Positions 18,031-26,154 of a DNA stretch of 32,794 nucleotides are shown here, in pieces. Every line of letters starts with the position of its first letter. Position 1 is the stretch's first letter. The position numbers were made by a program, and so were the translations under genes. Under the pieces are notes generated by a model. The model was not told the origin of the DNA. It worked only from the letters and a program-made list of their open reading frames with translations, and ran no database searches. Origin of the DNA: Lachnospiraceae bacterium. Lineage in GTDB: Bacteria; Bacillota; Clostridia; Lachnospirales; Lachnospiraceae. The stretch covers positions 1 to 32,794 of the forward strand of contig JAFLSX010000026.1 in the NCBI GenBank assembly GCA_022510705.1, written 5' to 3'.

Positions 18031-19433
18031 TATTGGAATCCCTCCTCATCTTTTACGGACGGCAGGAGCCTGTATACCGACAGTGATATAACAGCCGTTA
18101 CCACAAAGATAAAGATACCGATAACAGCAGCCATACGATAATTGGTATCATCAACCGTCATCTTATACAGCCAGGTAATGAGCAGGTCGGTATAACCTGC
18201 ACCTCCGGTCAGCTTCATGGACTGCGGACCGCCCCTCGTCAAAAGGAAGATAACGTTAAAGTTATTCAGGTTTCCGGTAAAGGAGGTCAGCAGATACGGT
18301 CCCGTTACAAACAACATATACGGCAACGTGATCTTGCGGAACATCTGGAATCCGTTGGCGCCGTCAATACGGGCGCTTTCATAGAGATCCTCCGGAATAT
18401 TCATCAAAAGGCCGGTAGCCATCAATACCATGTACGGAATACCGATCCAGACATTGATCAGAATGATCATAACCTTCGCATAGCTTGCCTGGGTCCAGAA
18501 CGGAATTGCCTGTTGAATAATATGCCATTTGAGCAGATAAGTGTTAACCAAACCATCTGCCGCAAACATTTTCGTAACATATAACAGGGATACAAACTGT
18601 GGAACGGCAATGGTCATAACGAGAATCGTCCGCCACATCTTCTTGAATTTAATTCCCTTTTTATTTATCAGAATTGCAACCGCCATTCCCAAAAAATAGT
18701 TCAGGAAAGTTGCAAAAAATGCCCAAATCAAAGTCCAAAGCAGTACAGTGACAAACGTTGAGCCAAAACCGCTTGAACCCATAGAAAATAGATTTTTAAA
18801 ATTATCCAGCCCCACCCAGGTAAAGAGGTTTGCGGGTGACTGGTGATCAGCATCATAATTTGTAAATGCAATGCAGATCATAAATATAATTGGCAGTACA
18901 ACAAACAGAAAAACTCCCGCACAAGGCAGTGCCAACAGAGTTTTATCAAAATTTTCATTTAACAGAGAACCTAAATCCTGCTTGATGGTGGGCAGTTGTT
19001 TTCCCTCCCGAAGCATCTTCTCTGCCGTGTAATTCTGACGGATGTTGATACGCCATAAGAAAATCAGTGCAATAATAAAGAATATGCTGAGAATACTGTA
19101 CAATAGAATGAAAAAGCTGTTATCCCCATACACTGTCACCGGAACAATCCCGGATTTGTCCGTATAGGTAGCTACCGTTCCCAGCGTTGTGATATCTTTC
19201 AAATAACCGATACCAAACGATGCCATATAATAGATAAAAAGAATCTCCGATGCCAGAAAAACAAGGCCGCGAAGAATCTGACCGCGCATCAGAGAGCCAA
19301 ATCCCATGATCACGAAAGAAACCTTTGTCTTCCAGTCTCCTTGCACAAAAGTCGTACCAATCTCCCTGACATCCGCCCCAAAGTGCTTAAAAGCACTTCC
19401 GATACCCGAAGTGGATTTCTTGTCTTTCCCCAT
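18030..19433 (-). CDS. malF: Maltodextrin ABC importer permease MalF type
   Basis: Permease of 467 residues with an N-terminal cytosolic region of about 35 residues, two helices near 50-75 and 105-130, a short extracytoplasmic loop between them, and the six-helix core from about residue 160. The EAA loop is ESARIDGANGFQMFRKITLP, near residue 375. The MalF-type extra N-terminal helices distinguish it from its partner MalG. GGGAGG five bases before the ATG gives a strong ribosome site. It is separated from malE by an 80-base gap holding a hairpin, which may lower its expression compared with malE. Confidence 0.92.
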   Translation of the reverse strand: MGKDKKSTSGIGSAFKHFGADVREIGTTFVQGDWKTKVSFVIMGFGSLMRGQILRGLVFLASEILFIYYMASFGIGYLKDITTLGTVATYTDKSGIVPVTVYGDNSFFILLYSILSIFFIIALIFLWRINIRQNYTAEKMLREGKQLPTIKQDLGSLLNENFDKTLLALPCAGVFLFVVLPIIFMICIAFTNYDADHQSPANLFTWVGLDNFKNLFSMGSSGFGSTFVTVLLWTLIWAFFATFLNYFLGMAVAILINKKGIKFKKMWRTILVMTIAVPQFVSLLYVTKMFAADGLVNTYLLKWHIIQQAIPFWTQASYAKVMIILINVWIGIPYMVLMATGLLMNIPEDLYESARIDGANGFQMFRKITLPYMLFVTGPYLLTSFTGNLNNFNVIFLLTRGGPQSMKLTGGAGYTDLLITWLYKMTVDDTNYRMAAVIGIFIFVVTAVISLSVYRLLPSVKDEEGFQ

Positions 19434-19456
19434 GATTACCTCCCGACTTATTTTTT

Positions 19457-19484
19457 ACCCGGGGCGGCATACACCGTCCCGGGT
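19457..19484 (-). promoter_or_regulatory. Hairpin between malE and malF
   Basis: Arms ACCCGGG (19457-19463) and CCCGGGT (19478-19484) extended by CGG/CCG around a 6-base loop, with one mismatch. On the coding strand it is followed by AAAAAA, not T residues, so it is not an intrinsic terminator there. Such hairpins in binding-protein operons often protect the upstream message from 3' decay, giving excess binding protein. The plus strand has A-rich sequence ahead and no gene to end. Confidence 0.6.
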
Positions 19485-19513
19485 TTCAATCTAAAACATA
19501 TAAGCTGGCCTAA

Positions 19514-20800
19514 TTACTGTGCATAAGACTCACAAGTTGTCTGGAACTGCTGCAATACTTCCATCAGCTGTGCATCATCATAGTTGTTGTAATCACCGGC
19601 AATAATGGAATCACCGAGAGATACTGCCAGATCCCAATACTCGTTGGGATACTGTCCCTGAGGGATCGTGAATGCCAACTGCTCTGCCAATGCAGCCAAT
19701 GCCTCGTCACTCTGCACTGCCTCGTTCTGCTGTGCGTTTAAGTTAGAAGGTCCCCAGCCTACAGCCTGATAACGAGCAAGCTGTACTTCCTCACCGGATA
19801 ACCACTTAGCCAGTTCCAGACATACCACTGCCTTGTCGACATCGGTCTGGGGCTTAACACCGATAAGCTTAAATCCACCGAAACCACTCATCTGATAGCT
19901 TTTGCCATCTACGGTAAAGGAAGGCAGCTTCGCGCAGGCATAGTTATCACCGAACATATCCTTTGCTGCACTCACATTCCAAGTACCGCTGATAATAGCA
20001 CCCGCATTTGTTGCTGTACCAACATCACTGCCGTTTAAGAATGCAGGATCCTTATACATATTGATCATTGCTTTCAGAGCGCTTACACCTGCGTCAGATG
20101 CATAAGTGATATTAGAAGACACAAATTTACCGGAATCATCAGTCTCATAGGTAAGTTCACAACCTGTTGCAAAGAAGAATGCAGTTGCATACCAGCCGGA
20201 GTTGATCTCCATATAGAAATTCTTTCCTGCCGCTGCACAGTCTGCAAGAATTGCATCCAGAGAAGTAGGATCGGAAACTACACTGCTGTCATAGAACATA
20301 AAGTATCCGTTATCGGATGTGATCGGGAATGCATAGGTTGCATCGCCCACCTTAGAAGCGCCTACCGCACCTGCGTCATTGCTGGTCTCTACAAAGCTTG
20401 CATAGTCGCCTGTAAGCTCCATCAATGCGTTTGCAGAAATCAGACGTGATAACTGATCCTGTGCAAAAGCATAAATATCTGCTCCGCCAAGTACGTCAGT
20501 AACCATGTTGCTGGCTGCATCACCCTCGCCAACAGACTCGATCGTCACGGTATAGCCTGCATAGTCAGGATGAGCTGCCATAAATGCATTTACCTGCTCC
20601 TGGGTAAAGTCAACTACTGCATCGGCAACCCAGATCGTAATATCGCCGCTGCCGCCACCGGAGGTAGTATTATCTGCCCCCCCGCCGTTTTCATTGGTGG
20701 TTCCGCTGTTGCTTCCGCTGTTGCTTCCACTGTTGTCACCGCAGGCTGCCATACTTACAACCATTGCGGTGGTCAGAAGAATTGCTAATATCTTCTTCAT
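19514..20800 (-). CDS. malE: Maltodextrin-binding lipoprotein MalE type
   Basis: Extracellular solute-binding lipoprotein of 428 residues. The signal MKKILAILLTTAMVVSMAAC ends in the lipid Cys20, followed by a flexible linker of Ser/Gly/Asn repeats (about 22-52). The mature domain then begins at DITIWVAD, the usual first strand of family-1 binding proteins. Start ATG at 20800 with AAGGAGG upstream. It is the first gene of malE-malF-malG-amylase. The amylase in the same operon and the adjacent GH31/debranching operon make alpha-glucan oligosaccharide the likely ligand. Related family members bind other oligosaccharides, so specificity is inferred. Confidence 0.9.
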   Translation of the reverse strand: MKKILAILLTTAMVVSMAACGDNSGSNSGSNSGTTNENGGGADNTTSGGGSGDITIWVADAVVDFTQEQVNAFMAAHPDYAGYTVTIESVGEGDAASNMVTDVLGGADIYAFAQDQLSRLISANALMELTGDYASFVETSNDAGAVGASKVGDATYAFPITSDNGYFMFYDSSVVSDPTSLDAILADCAAAGKNFYMEINSGWYATAFFFATGCELTYETDDSGKFVSSNITYASDAGVSALKAMINMYKDPAFLNGSDVGTATNAGAIISGTWNVSAAKDMFGDNYACAKLPSFTVDGKSYQMSGFGGFKLIGVKPQTDVDKAVVCLELAKWLSGEEVQLARYQAVGWGPSNLNAQQNEAVQSDEALAALAEQLAFTIPQGQYPNEYWDLAVSLGDSIIAGDYNNYDDAQLMEVLQQFQTTCESYAQ

Positions 20801-20822
20801 AAAAATCCTCCTTTTTGTTTTT

Positions 20823-20838
20823 GCGGCAATATTGCCGC
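20823..20838. promoter_or_regulatory. 16-bp perfect palindrome just after the malE start site
   Basis: GCGGCAATATTGCCGC is fully symmetric and lies about 3 to 18 bases after the predicted transcription start and 23 bases before the malE ATG. It is either a repressor operator (a LacI-family maltose regulator is plausible, although those usually centre on CG rather than AT) or a 5' stabilising hairpin in the message. No regulator gene is adjacent. Confidence 0.6.
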
Positions 20839-20847
20839 TTATTAATC

Positions 20848-20876
20848 ATATTATCATTTTTCATAAAAATTGACAA
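20848..20876 (-). promoter_or_regulatory. Promoter of the malEFG-amylase operon
   Basis: -35 TTGTCA (20871-20876), 17-base spacer, -10 TAATAT (20848-20853). Just upstream lies an imperfect A/T inverted repeat (20884-20916) that could be an activator site or a weak terminator of the GH31 operon. Confidence 0.75.
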
Positions 20877-20883
20877 GGTAAAA

Positions 20884-20916
20884 GGTGAAAATTATCCTCA
20901 TTTAAGCAATTTTACC
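20884..20916 (-). terminator. Possible weak terminator of the GH31 operon or regulatory repeat
   Basis: Imperfect inverted repeat GGTGAAAATT (20884-20893) and AATTTTACC (20908-20916), one bulge, loop 14 bases. On the minus strand it is followed by TTTTACC. The stem is AT-rich and thus weak; it may instead bind a regulator of malE, whose -35 box lies 8 bases further. Confidence 0.3.
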
Positions 20917-20936
20917 AATTTCATCAAAACCCGACG

Positions 20937-23213
20937 CTATGGCATATAAACCTCCGCCACTTCCCCAAACTTATTTGCATAAATTTTTTGATAGGGCTGT
21001 TCATATCCCCCATGGAGAATCCGGCCCTGCACCTTTCCTGCCTCATCTACGGTAAAGCGATACCTGTGGTAAGCTCCCTCCCTATAGGAAAAATCCTCGC
21101 CGTTATCCAGATAGTGATCGCACTGACCTTTTCCGGGAAACACTTCCAGGTATAGCGTCTTCGCTTCTTTCTCCCCTACATAGGACATGGGTTCCATGGT
21201 AGGGATCACACTGCCCGCTTTCACGTAAATAGGGCACACATCAATAGGCGCATCCCGAATGATCCATTTCTCACCGGTAAGTTTTTCGCCGCTCCAATAG
21301 TCGTACCATTCTCCCGCAGGCAGATACACCATACGTTTTGTCATGCCCTGATTCACTACCGGCGCCACTAAAATCCGGTCTCCAAACAAGAACTCATCAT
21401 TGCAGCTTCTGGCCGTCTCATCTTTTTCATAATGAAAGACTAGCGGCCGCAGGATGGGCGCTCCCGTTCTTTCCTCTTCATAGAACAGATCATAGAGATA
21501 CGGAATAAAACGGTAACGCAGCTTCACATATTTCCGATAGATTCCCACTGCTTCCTCTCCGAATTGCCAAGGCTCCTGCTGTCTGCAGCCCAAGGCAGAA
21601 TGATTCCGAAACAGCGGTGAAAAGCAGCCAACCTGTATCCAGCGCAGCAACAACTCCTCTGTGGTATCGGAGCCAAACCCGCCAATATCCGTACCTACAA
21701 AGGGCATTCCCGACAGTCCTAAATTGCACAGTTGTGGAATTGCCATCTGCAAATGGGCCCATATGCTGTGATTATCCCCGGTCCAGCAGGTAGCATACCT
21801 CTGGCTTCCCGCATAACATGCCCTGGTGATCACAAAGGGTCGTCTGCCGTCCAGGCGCTTTAGTCCCTCATAGGTCCCCTTCGCCATCAGATGTCCATAG
21901 AGATTGTGCATCCGGCAATGGTTAGCCGGTCTGTCCTCATCCGTAAACACCACATCATCCGGCAGCGGTCCTTTAAAGCTGGCGGGCTCATTCATGTCAT
22001 TCCAAATGCCCCTTACACCTTTATCCAATAAAAACTTATGATGATCTCCCCACCACTTTCTCACTTCGGGATTTCCAAAGTCCGGAAAGGCCGAATCTCC
22101 GGGCCAGACGGCATTAATGTAGACTTCTCCCTGCGGTGTCTTGGCAAAATATCCATTCTTTATACCTTCCTCATAAATGGAATAGCCGGCTTCCTTCTTT
22201 ACACCGGGATCATTGATCGTCACGATTTTAAAACCGCGCTCCGTCAGACTTTTCAGATATCCCGCCGCATCACCGTTATATCGTCCTTCATTCCAGGTAA
22301 ATACTTTAAAGCTCTGCATATAGTCGATATCAAAGTGAATGGAATCACAGGGAATATCCCATTTACGCATATTTTGGGCAATCTCCTCTACATCCTCCCA
22401 TGTGGTATATCCCCAGCGGGATTGCTGATATCCCAGCGTCCATTTCTGGGGAAGAGGATGCGTGCCTGTGAGATAGGTATAACCCGATAACACTTCCGGC
22501 AGAGACTTCCCCGCAATATAGTAATAGTCCAGATTCCCCGCTACTGCCCCGAAATAATAATAGTCCTCCGACTCCTGTCCCATATTGAACGTACTCTTAT
22601 ATGGATTATCCATGAAAATTCCATAGACATGGTAATCCGTCAGTGTTATAAAAAACGGAATGGATTTATACAAGGCTTTAAAACAATCCACCTGCGGACT
22701 GGGATCGTCGGTGTTCCACATTTCATATTCATAGTGGCGTTTATCCAAAAAACCTGTCTTGTCCCCCAATCCATAAAAGTGCTCTGAGCCCTGCAGTTTC
22801 TTTATGACCTCAAAGGCCAGTTCCACCTGTCTGAAGTCCTCATGTCCCTCGCTCTCAAGAAGCACTCGCATCTCTTCACTGACCCGCTTCAAAGGCCTGC
22901 GCTCTCCCCGGTAATCTTCACAAACCGGATTTTCTATTTCATCGTAAAAATCCACCAAAAAGCCGTCATTCACCCGGACGCAGACTTTTCCCGTAGATAT
23001 CCACACCCCATTCTCCCGCTGCTCCACCTTCAAGTCCACCGGCTGTTTTTTCTCCCCTTCAATAGCCTGCGAACGATGCTCGGAACACTCAAGACCGCAA
23101 AACACATTCAGAATTTTCGGAGTCACTGCCGTGACAGATGCCTGCTGCCCTTCAAAATCAAGTAATACCTGCTGTCCCAAAACCTTATAACCTGTCAACT
23201 TTCCAAACTGCAT
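20937..23213 (-). CDS. GH31 alpha-glucosidase
   Basis: Alpha-glucosidase of about 758 residues, cytoplasmic, with no signal peptide. GH31 signatures: nucleophile Asp406 in WNDMNEP, acid/base Asp480 in WTGDN, the FHIDYMQ-like HFDIDYM motif near residue 285, an N-terminal beta-sandwich and C-terminal beta domains. It removes glucose from non-reducing ends of imported malto- or isomalto-oligosaccharides; the exact linkage preference is not readable. The frame opens at a GTG (23261) overlapping the HAD stop. AGGTGAGG at about 23222-23229 lies at ideal distance from the ATG at 23213 but too close to an ATG at 23219, so I chose 23213. It is the last gene of the operon with the HAD phosphatase and the debranching enzyme. 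Confidence 0.95.
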   Translation of the reverse strand: MQFGKLTGYKVLGQQVLLDFEGQQASVTAVTPKILNVFCGLECSEHRSQAIEGEKKQPVDLKVEQRENGVWISTGKVCVRVNDGFLVDFYDEIENPVCEDYRGERRPLKRVSEEMRVLLESEGHEDFRQVELAFEVIKKLQGSEHFYGLGDKTGFLDKRHYEYEMWNTDDPSPQVDCFKALYKSIPFFITLTDYHVYGIFMDNPYKSTFNMGQESEDYYYFGAVAGNLDYYYIAGKSLPEVLSGYTYLTGTHPLPQKWTLGYQQSRWGYTTWEDVEEIAQNMRKWDIPCDSIHFDIDYMQSFKVFTWNEGRYNGDAAGYLKSLTERGFKIVTINDPGVKKEAGYSIYEEGIKNGYFAKTPQGEVYINAVWPGDSAFPDFGNPEVRKWWGDHHKFLLDKGVRGIWNDMNEPASFKGPLPDDVVFTDEDRPANHCRMHNLYGHLMAKGTYEGLKRLDGRRPFVITRACYAGSQRYATCWTGDNHSIWAHLQMAIPQLCNLGLSGMPFVGTDIGGFGSDTTEELLLRWIQVGCFSPLFRNHSALGCRQQEPWQFGEEAVGIYRKYVKLRYRFIPYLYDLFYEEERTGAPILRPLVFHYEKDETARSCNDEFLFGDRILVAPVVNQGMTKRMVYLPAGEWYDYWSGEKLTGEKWIIRDAPIDVCPIYVKAGSVIPTMEPMSYVGEKEAKTLYLEVFPGKGQCDHYLDNGEDFSYREGAYHRYRFTVDEAGKVQGRILHGGYEQPYQKIYANKFGEVAEVYMP

Positions 23214-23257
23214 ACCCATAACCTCACCTTTATATACCTTTCCATTCAATCTTTTTC

Positions 23258-24022
23258 TCACTGTCCTGCCGCAGTAAGCAATATCTCCGCAGCCTTATTC
23301 CAGTCACCGTCCATTACGGTATAATCGGCTGCAGGTTTTTCTATAAACGGCGGAGAAGTTTCTGTGTGGATATAAAGCGTATCCATTAAAACGCCTCTTG
23401 CACCTGCGATATCCGCATTCACGTCATTCCCCATCATCAGACAAGTATCCGGCTTCAATCCATACCGTTCCAAAAGCCTGCAAAAAAATACCGGTGAAGG
23501 CTTTTTGCACCCCTCCTCAGAAGAAATGAGAATACCGTCAAAGCAATCCGTCAATCCCACCAGTTCCATATCCGGCCTGGTAAAATCACGCTGTGCATTG
23601 GACAACAGATATACTCCTCGGCCGTTATCCCGCAATCGCTGCAGGGTTTCCTTTACCCCATTGTATACCTGTAGTTTCTGCCTGGACAGAATTCTGAAAA
23701 AATTTGCCGTCATTGCTGCCTGTTTCGGATCGCAGGAAGCTCCCTTTACCTGATATAGCTGCCTAAATACTGCCGTCAGATCCGGTTCTCCCAGAAACTC
23801 CTTACCAAATATTTTCTCACCTTTTTTCTGCACATGCTCTGCCGCCTCATTCACGGCCTGTTTATAGCTTTTTTTCAACTCGCCGGGACTATATGGTGCT
23901 CCCAGGGAAGTATACAGCTCACTGATCCGTTTCCAAAGGTAGGGATTCTCCTCATTCGTTCGGATGTCCACCAGCGTGCCGTACAGATCAAAAATAAAAT
24001 TCTTATAGCTTTTTATTTTCAT
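23258..24022 (-). CDS. HAD-superfamily hydrolase, subfamily IA
   Basis: Phosphatase-like protein of 254 residues. Motif I is FDLYGTLVD with nucleophile Asp12; the usual Asp at +2 is Tyr14, as in 2-haloacid dehalogenases and some small phosphatases. Motif II is LLSNAQRD, motif III the Lys in GCKKPSP and motif IV GNDVNADIAGA. A helical cap fills residues 20-95. I start it at the ATG at 24022 with AGAGG about eight bases upstream; a longer frame would overlap the debranching gene almost entirely. It overlaps that gene by 20 bases and leaves 44 bases before GH31. It may hydrolyse a sugar phosphate formed in glucan use, or be a phosphoglucomutase-like housekeeper. The Tyr makes classical phosphatase chemistry less certain. 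Confidence 0.88.
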   Translation of the reverse strand: MKIKSYKNFIFDLYGTLVDIRTNEENPYLWKRISELYTSLGAPYSPGELKKSYKQAVNEAAEHVQKKGEKIFGKEFLGEPDLTAVFRQLYQVKGASCDPKQAAMTANFFRILSRQKLQVYNGVKETLQRLRDNGRGVYLLSNAQRDFTRPDMELVGLTDCFDGILISSEEGCKKPSPVFFCRLLERYGLKPDTCLMMGNDVNADIAGARGVLMDTLYIHTETSPPFIEKPAADYTVMDGDWNKAAEILLTAAGQ

Positions 24023-26033
24023 ATTCACACCTCTGTTCCAGTGCCTCATAGACTCTGAGAAGCTCACCAACGCTCCATGCCTGAGCAAAACAACCTTTGG
24101 AAAATTTCGGCTCCAGCCCGTCATATATTTCCGGCAGCTGTCCGATACAACCCTCCCGAAGCGCTGCAGTAACGGCTTCCAACTGTTCCTGCACCCACCG
24201 CACTGCCTCCCGGGAATAGCCATTGACCTTAAGATATGCCAGGTAATAGGCTCCCAGCGGATAGGTCCAGACCGTTCCTTGATGATAGGCCAGATCTCTC
24301 TCTAACAGTTCTCCCCCGTACACGGGATGAAATTGGTTATCCGCAGGATCCAGAGTCCGAAGTCCAACCGGCGTGTACAGCAGACAAAACACCGTCTCTA
24401 CCACTGCTTTTTCCTGCTCCGCCTCCAGCAGAGAGAATGGCTGAGCGACTGCCCAGATTTGATTACAGCGGATCTGCTCGTCAGCCGGCCCGCCGGATAC
24501 TACATCCCTCAGGCACTGCTTCTTTTGATCCCAAAATTGTTCACAAAAACTTTTTCTTACCTGTTTTGCCAACGCACCGTAGTCTGCAGTTTCCACTTTG
24601 TTGTTCCCACGGTCTTTCACACCCGGTACCCTTCCCAGTTCCTCCAAGATCCGTAAGGCATTGTACCAATAGGCATTAATCTCCACCGGTTTTCCATGCC
24701 TGGGTGTGGGCAGGATATCCCCTACCCGCACATCCATCCAAGTGACTTGATCCAATTCCCGGCCTGCCCGAATCAGTCCGTCCACATCCATGCAAATACT
24801 ATAATCTGTTCCTTTTCTGTACCAAGTGACAATTTCTTCCATAACAGGATAGGTTTCTGCCACAAAGGATACATCTCTTGTTTTTCTGTAATAATGGTAG
24901 ACCGCTAAAATAAATAATAGTGACGCATCCACGGTATTATATAGGGGTTTCTTAGCACCTTCCGGAAACAGATTGGGCATCAATCCTTTGTGAGTATACT
25001 GCATGAAGGTTCGCAAAATTTCCTTTGCCCGCTCAAGCTGTCCGGTCGACAGACAGCAGCCGGTCAGCGCAATCATGGTATCCCTGCCCCAATCTTCAAA
25101 AAAAGGGAATCCCGCCAAAATTGTTTGCTTTCCCGTAGAGGCCCGGTATGCGATAAACTGGTCCGCTGCCTTCACCAGTGTTCGGGCCGTTTCATCTTTT
25201 AGCCCCGCCTGTTCCACCAGTTTTTGACGTTTCTGTACAAGTATATCTTCTATCTGCGCCACATTTATTTCTACCGGATCGTCCGCGCTGTACACCAATT
25301 CTCCCGTAAAACTTTCTCTCGCTTCTACAGTGAAGCATACCCTATGATTCACTGCGCAGCAGCCGATCTCCCGTCGTCCATCACAGGCATCGTAAGCATA
25401 GTACAAATTCTCCCTAAAGCAGACATCCTGCTCCCTAAAGCTTCCATTGACCTTATAATAAAGCTTTTTATCATTAGAACAGATCATTCCCCGGTTACAG
25501 TTACGCTTTGTCTCCGGCTCCTGCTCCAAGGAGAAACTCTCTTCCCTAGAAAGTAATTGCCCTTTGGGTACAAACTGAAGCAGGGGCGTCACTTCAAGAC
25601 TCACTGTCTGACCTGAGTGGTTCCGTAATTGGTAGGAGATTCCCACTGTATTACATTCAGGCTGCAGTAAAATCTTTTTTGTAATTTCTACGCCACTTAC
25701 CAGATATTCCCATCGGGGATAATCCTCGTATGTAAAACAGCTTAAATAGCAATACCCCTCCTGCCGCCTTCCTTCTTCGACATAATCCTGACTGGAGAGA
25801 AAAACCCTGTCTGCTCCTATGCGCAGAACCTCTTCCAGTCCGTGAATCATATTGTATCTATGATTAGGCGCTTCTTCCTTCTTACAGCTCATCAACACCG
25901 CATGGTCATTTCTGCTGCAGGAGCCCAGCATGGTAAGAGAGGAAAATCCGCCCAGACCATTGGTCATCAGCCAACAGTTTTCCTCTCCCCGTTCAAAGGT
26001 ACTAAAATCCTGTTTTCCGTAAACAAATCTCAT
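24003..26033 (-). CDS. Glycogen debranching enzyme (amylo-alpha-1,6-glucosidase type)
   Basis: Cytoplasmic protein of 676 residues. The first 250 residues resemble the debranching-enzyme N-terminal domain (NGLGGFSSLTMLG near residue 26). The C-terminal (alpha/alpha)6 barrel contains DWGRDTMIALTG near 315 and the NAYWYNALRILEELG stretch near 430. These fit the GH133 / archaeal-type debranching family, which removes alpha-1,6 branches. The start at 26033 has GGAGG five bases upstream, and it is the first gene of the operon with the HAD and GH31 genes. Together they would linearise and hydrolyse glycogen- or starch-derived oligosaccharides. Full glucosidase activity versus transferase activity cannot be separated here. 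Confidence 0.92.
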   Translation of the reverse strand: MRFVYGKQDFSTFERGEENCWLMTNGLGGFSSLTMLGSCSRNDHAVLMSCKKEEAPNHRYNMIHGLEEVLRIGADRVFLSSQDYVEEGRRQEGYCYLSCFTYEDYPRWEYLVSGVEITKKILLQPECNTVGISYQLRNHSGQTVSLEVTPLLQFVPKGQLLSREESFSLEQEPETKRNCNRGMICSNDKKLYYKVNGSFREQDVCFRENLYYAYDACDGRREIGCCAVNHRVCFTVEARESFTGELVYSADDPVEINVAQIEDILVQKRQKLVEQAGLKDETARTLVKAADQFIAYRASTGKQTILAGFPFFEDWGRDTMIALTGCCLSTGQLERAKEILRTFMQYTHKGLMPNLFPEGAKKPLYNTVDASLLFILAVYHYYRKTRDVSFVAETYPVMEEIVTWYRKGTDYSICMDVDGLIRAGRELDQVTWMDVRVGDILPTPRHGKPVEINAYWYNALRILEELGRVPGVKDRGNNKVETADYGALAKQVRKSFCEQFWDQKKQCLRDVVSGGPADEQIRCNQIWAVAQPFSLLEAEQEKAVVETVFCLLYTPVGLRTLDPADNQFHPVYGGELLERDLAYHQGTVWTYPLGAYYLAYLKVNGYSREAVRWVQEQLEAVTAALREGCIGQLPEIYDGLEPKFSKGCFAQAWSVGELLRVYEALEQRCEYENKKL

Positions 26034-26077
26034 CCTGCACCTCCACCTTCACCGATGCATTCCAACTCATTTCACTC

Positions 26078-26106
26078 ATTATATTTTTGTAATGTGATTG
26101 TATCAT
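26078..26106 (-). promoter_or_regulatory. Promoter of the debranching enzyme-HAD-GH31 operon
   Basis: -10 TATAAT (26078-26083, consensus), 17-base spacer and -35 ATGATA (26101-26106, four matches). It gives a leader of about 40 bases before the debranching-enzyme ATG. Confidence 0.6.
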
Positions 26107-26154
26107 TCTTTATAGAAAAATCATACAGGGATCCTATAAAAAAATTAATCAAAT

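Noticed and set aside
24022..24223. N-terminal extension of the HAD gene
   Set aside because: Lies inside the debranching-enzyme gene and lacks HAD sequence before MKIKSYK.
26101..26154. TTTATAG / CTATAAA repeat as a terminator of the membrane-protein gene
   Set aside because: All A/T stem with a long loop; too weak to form a terminator.
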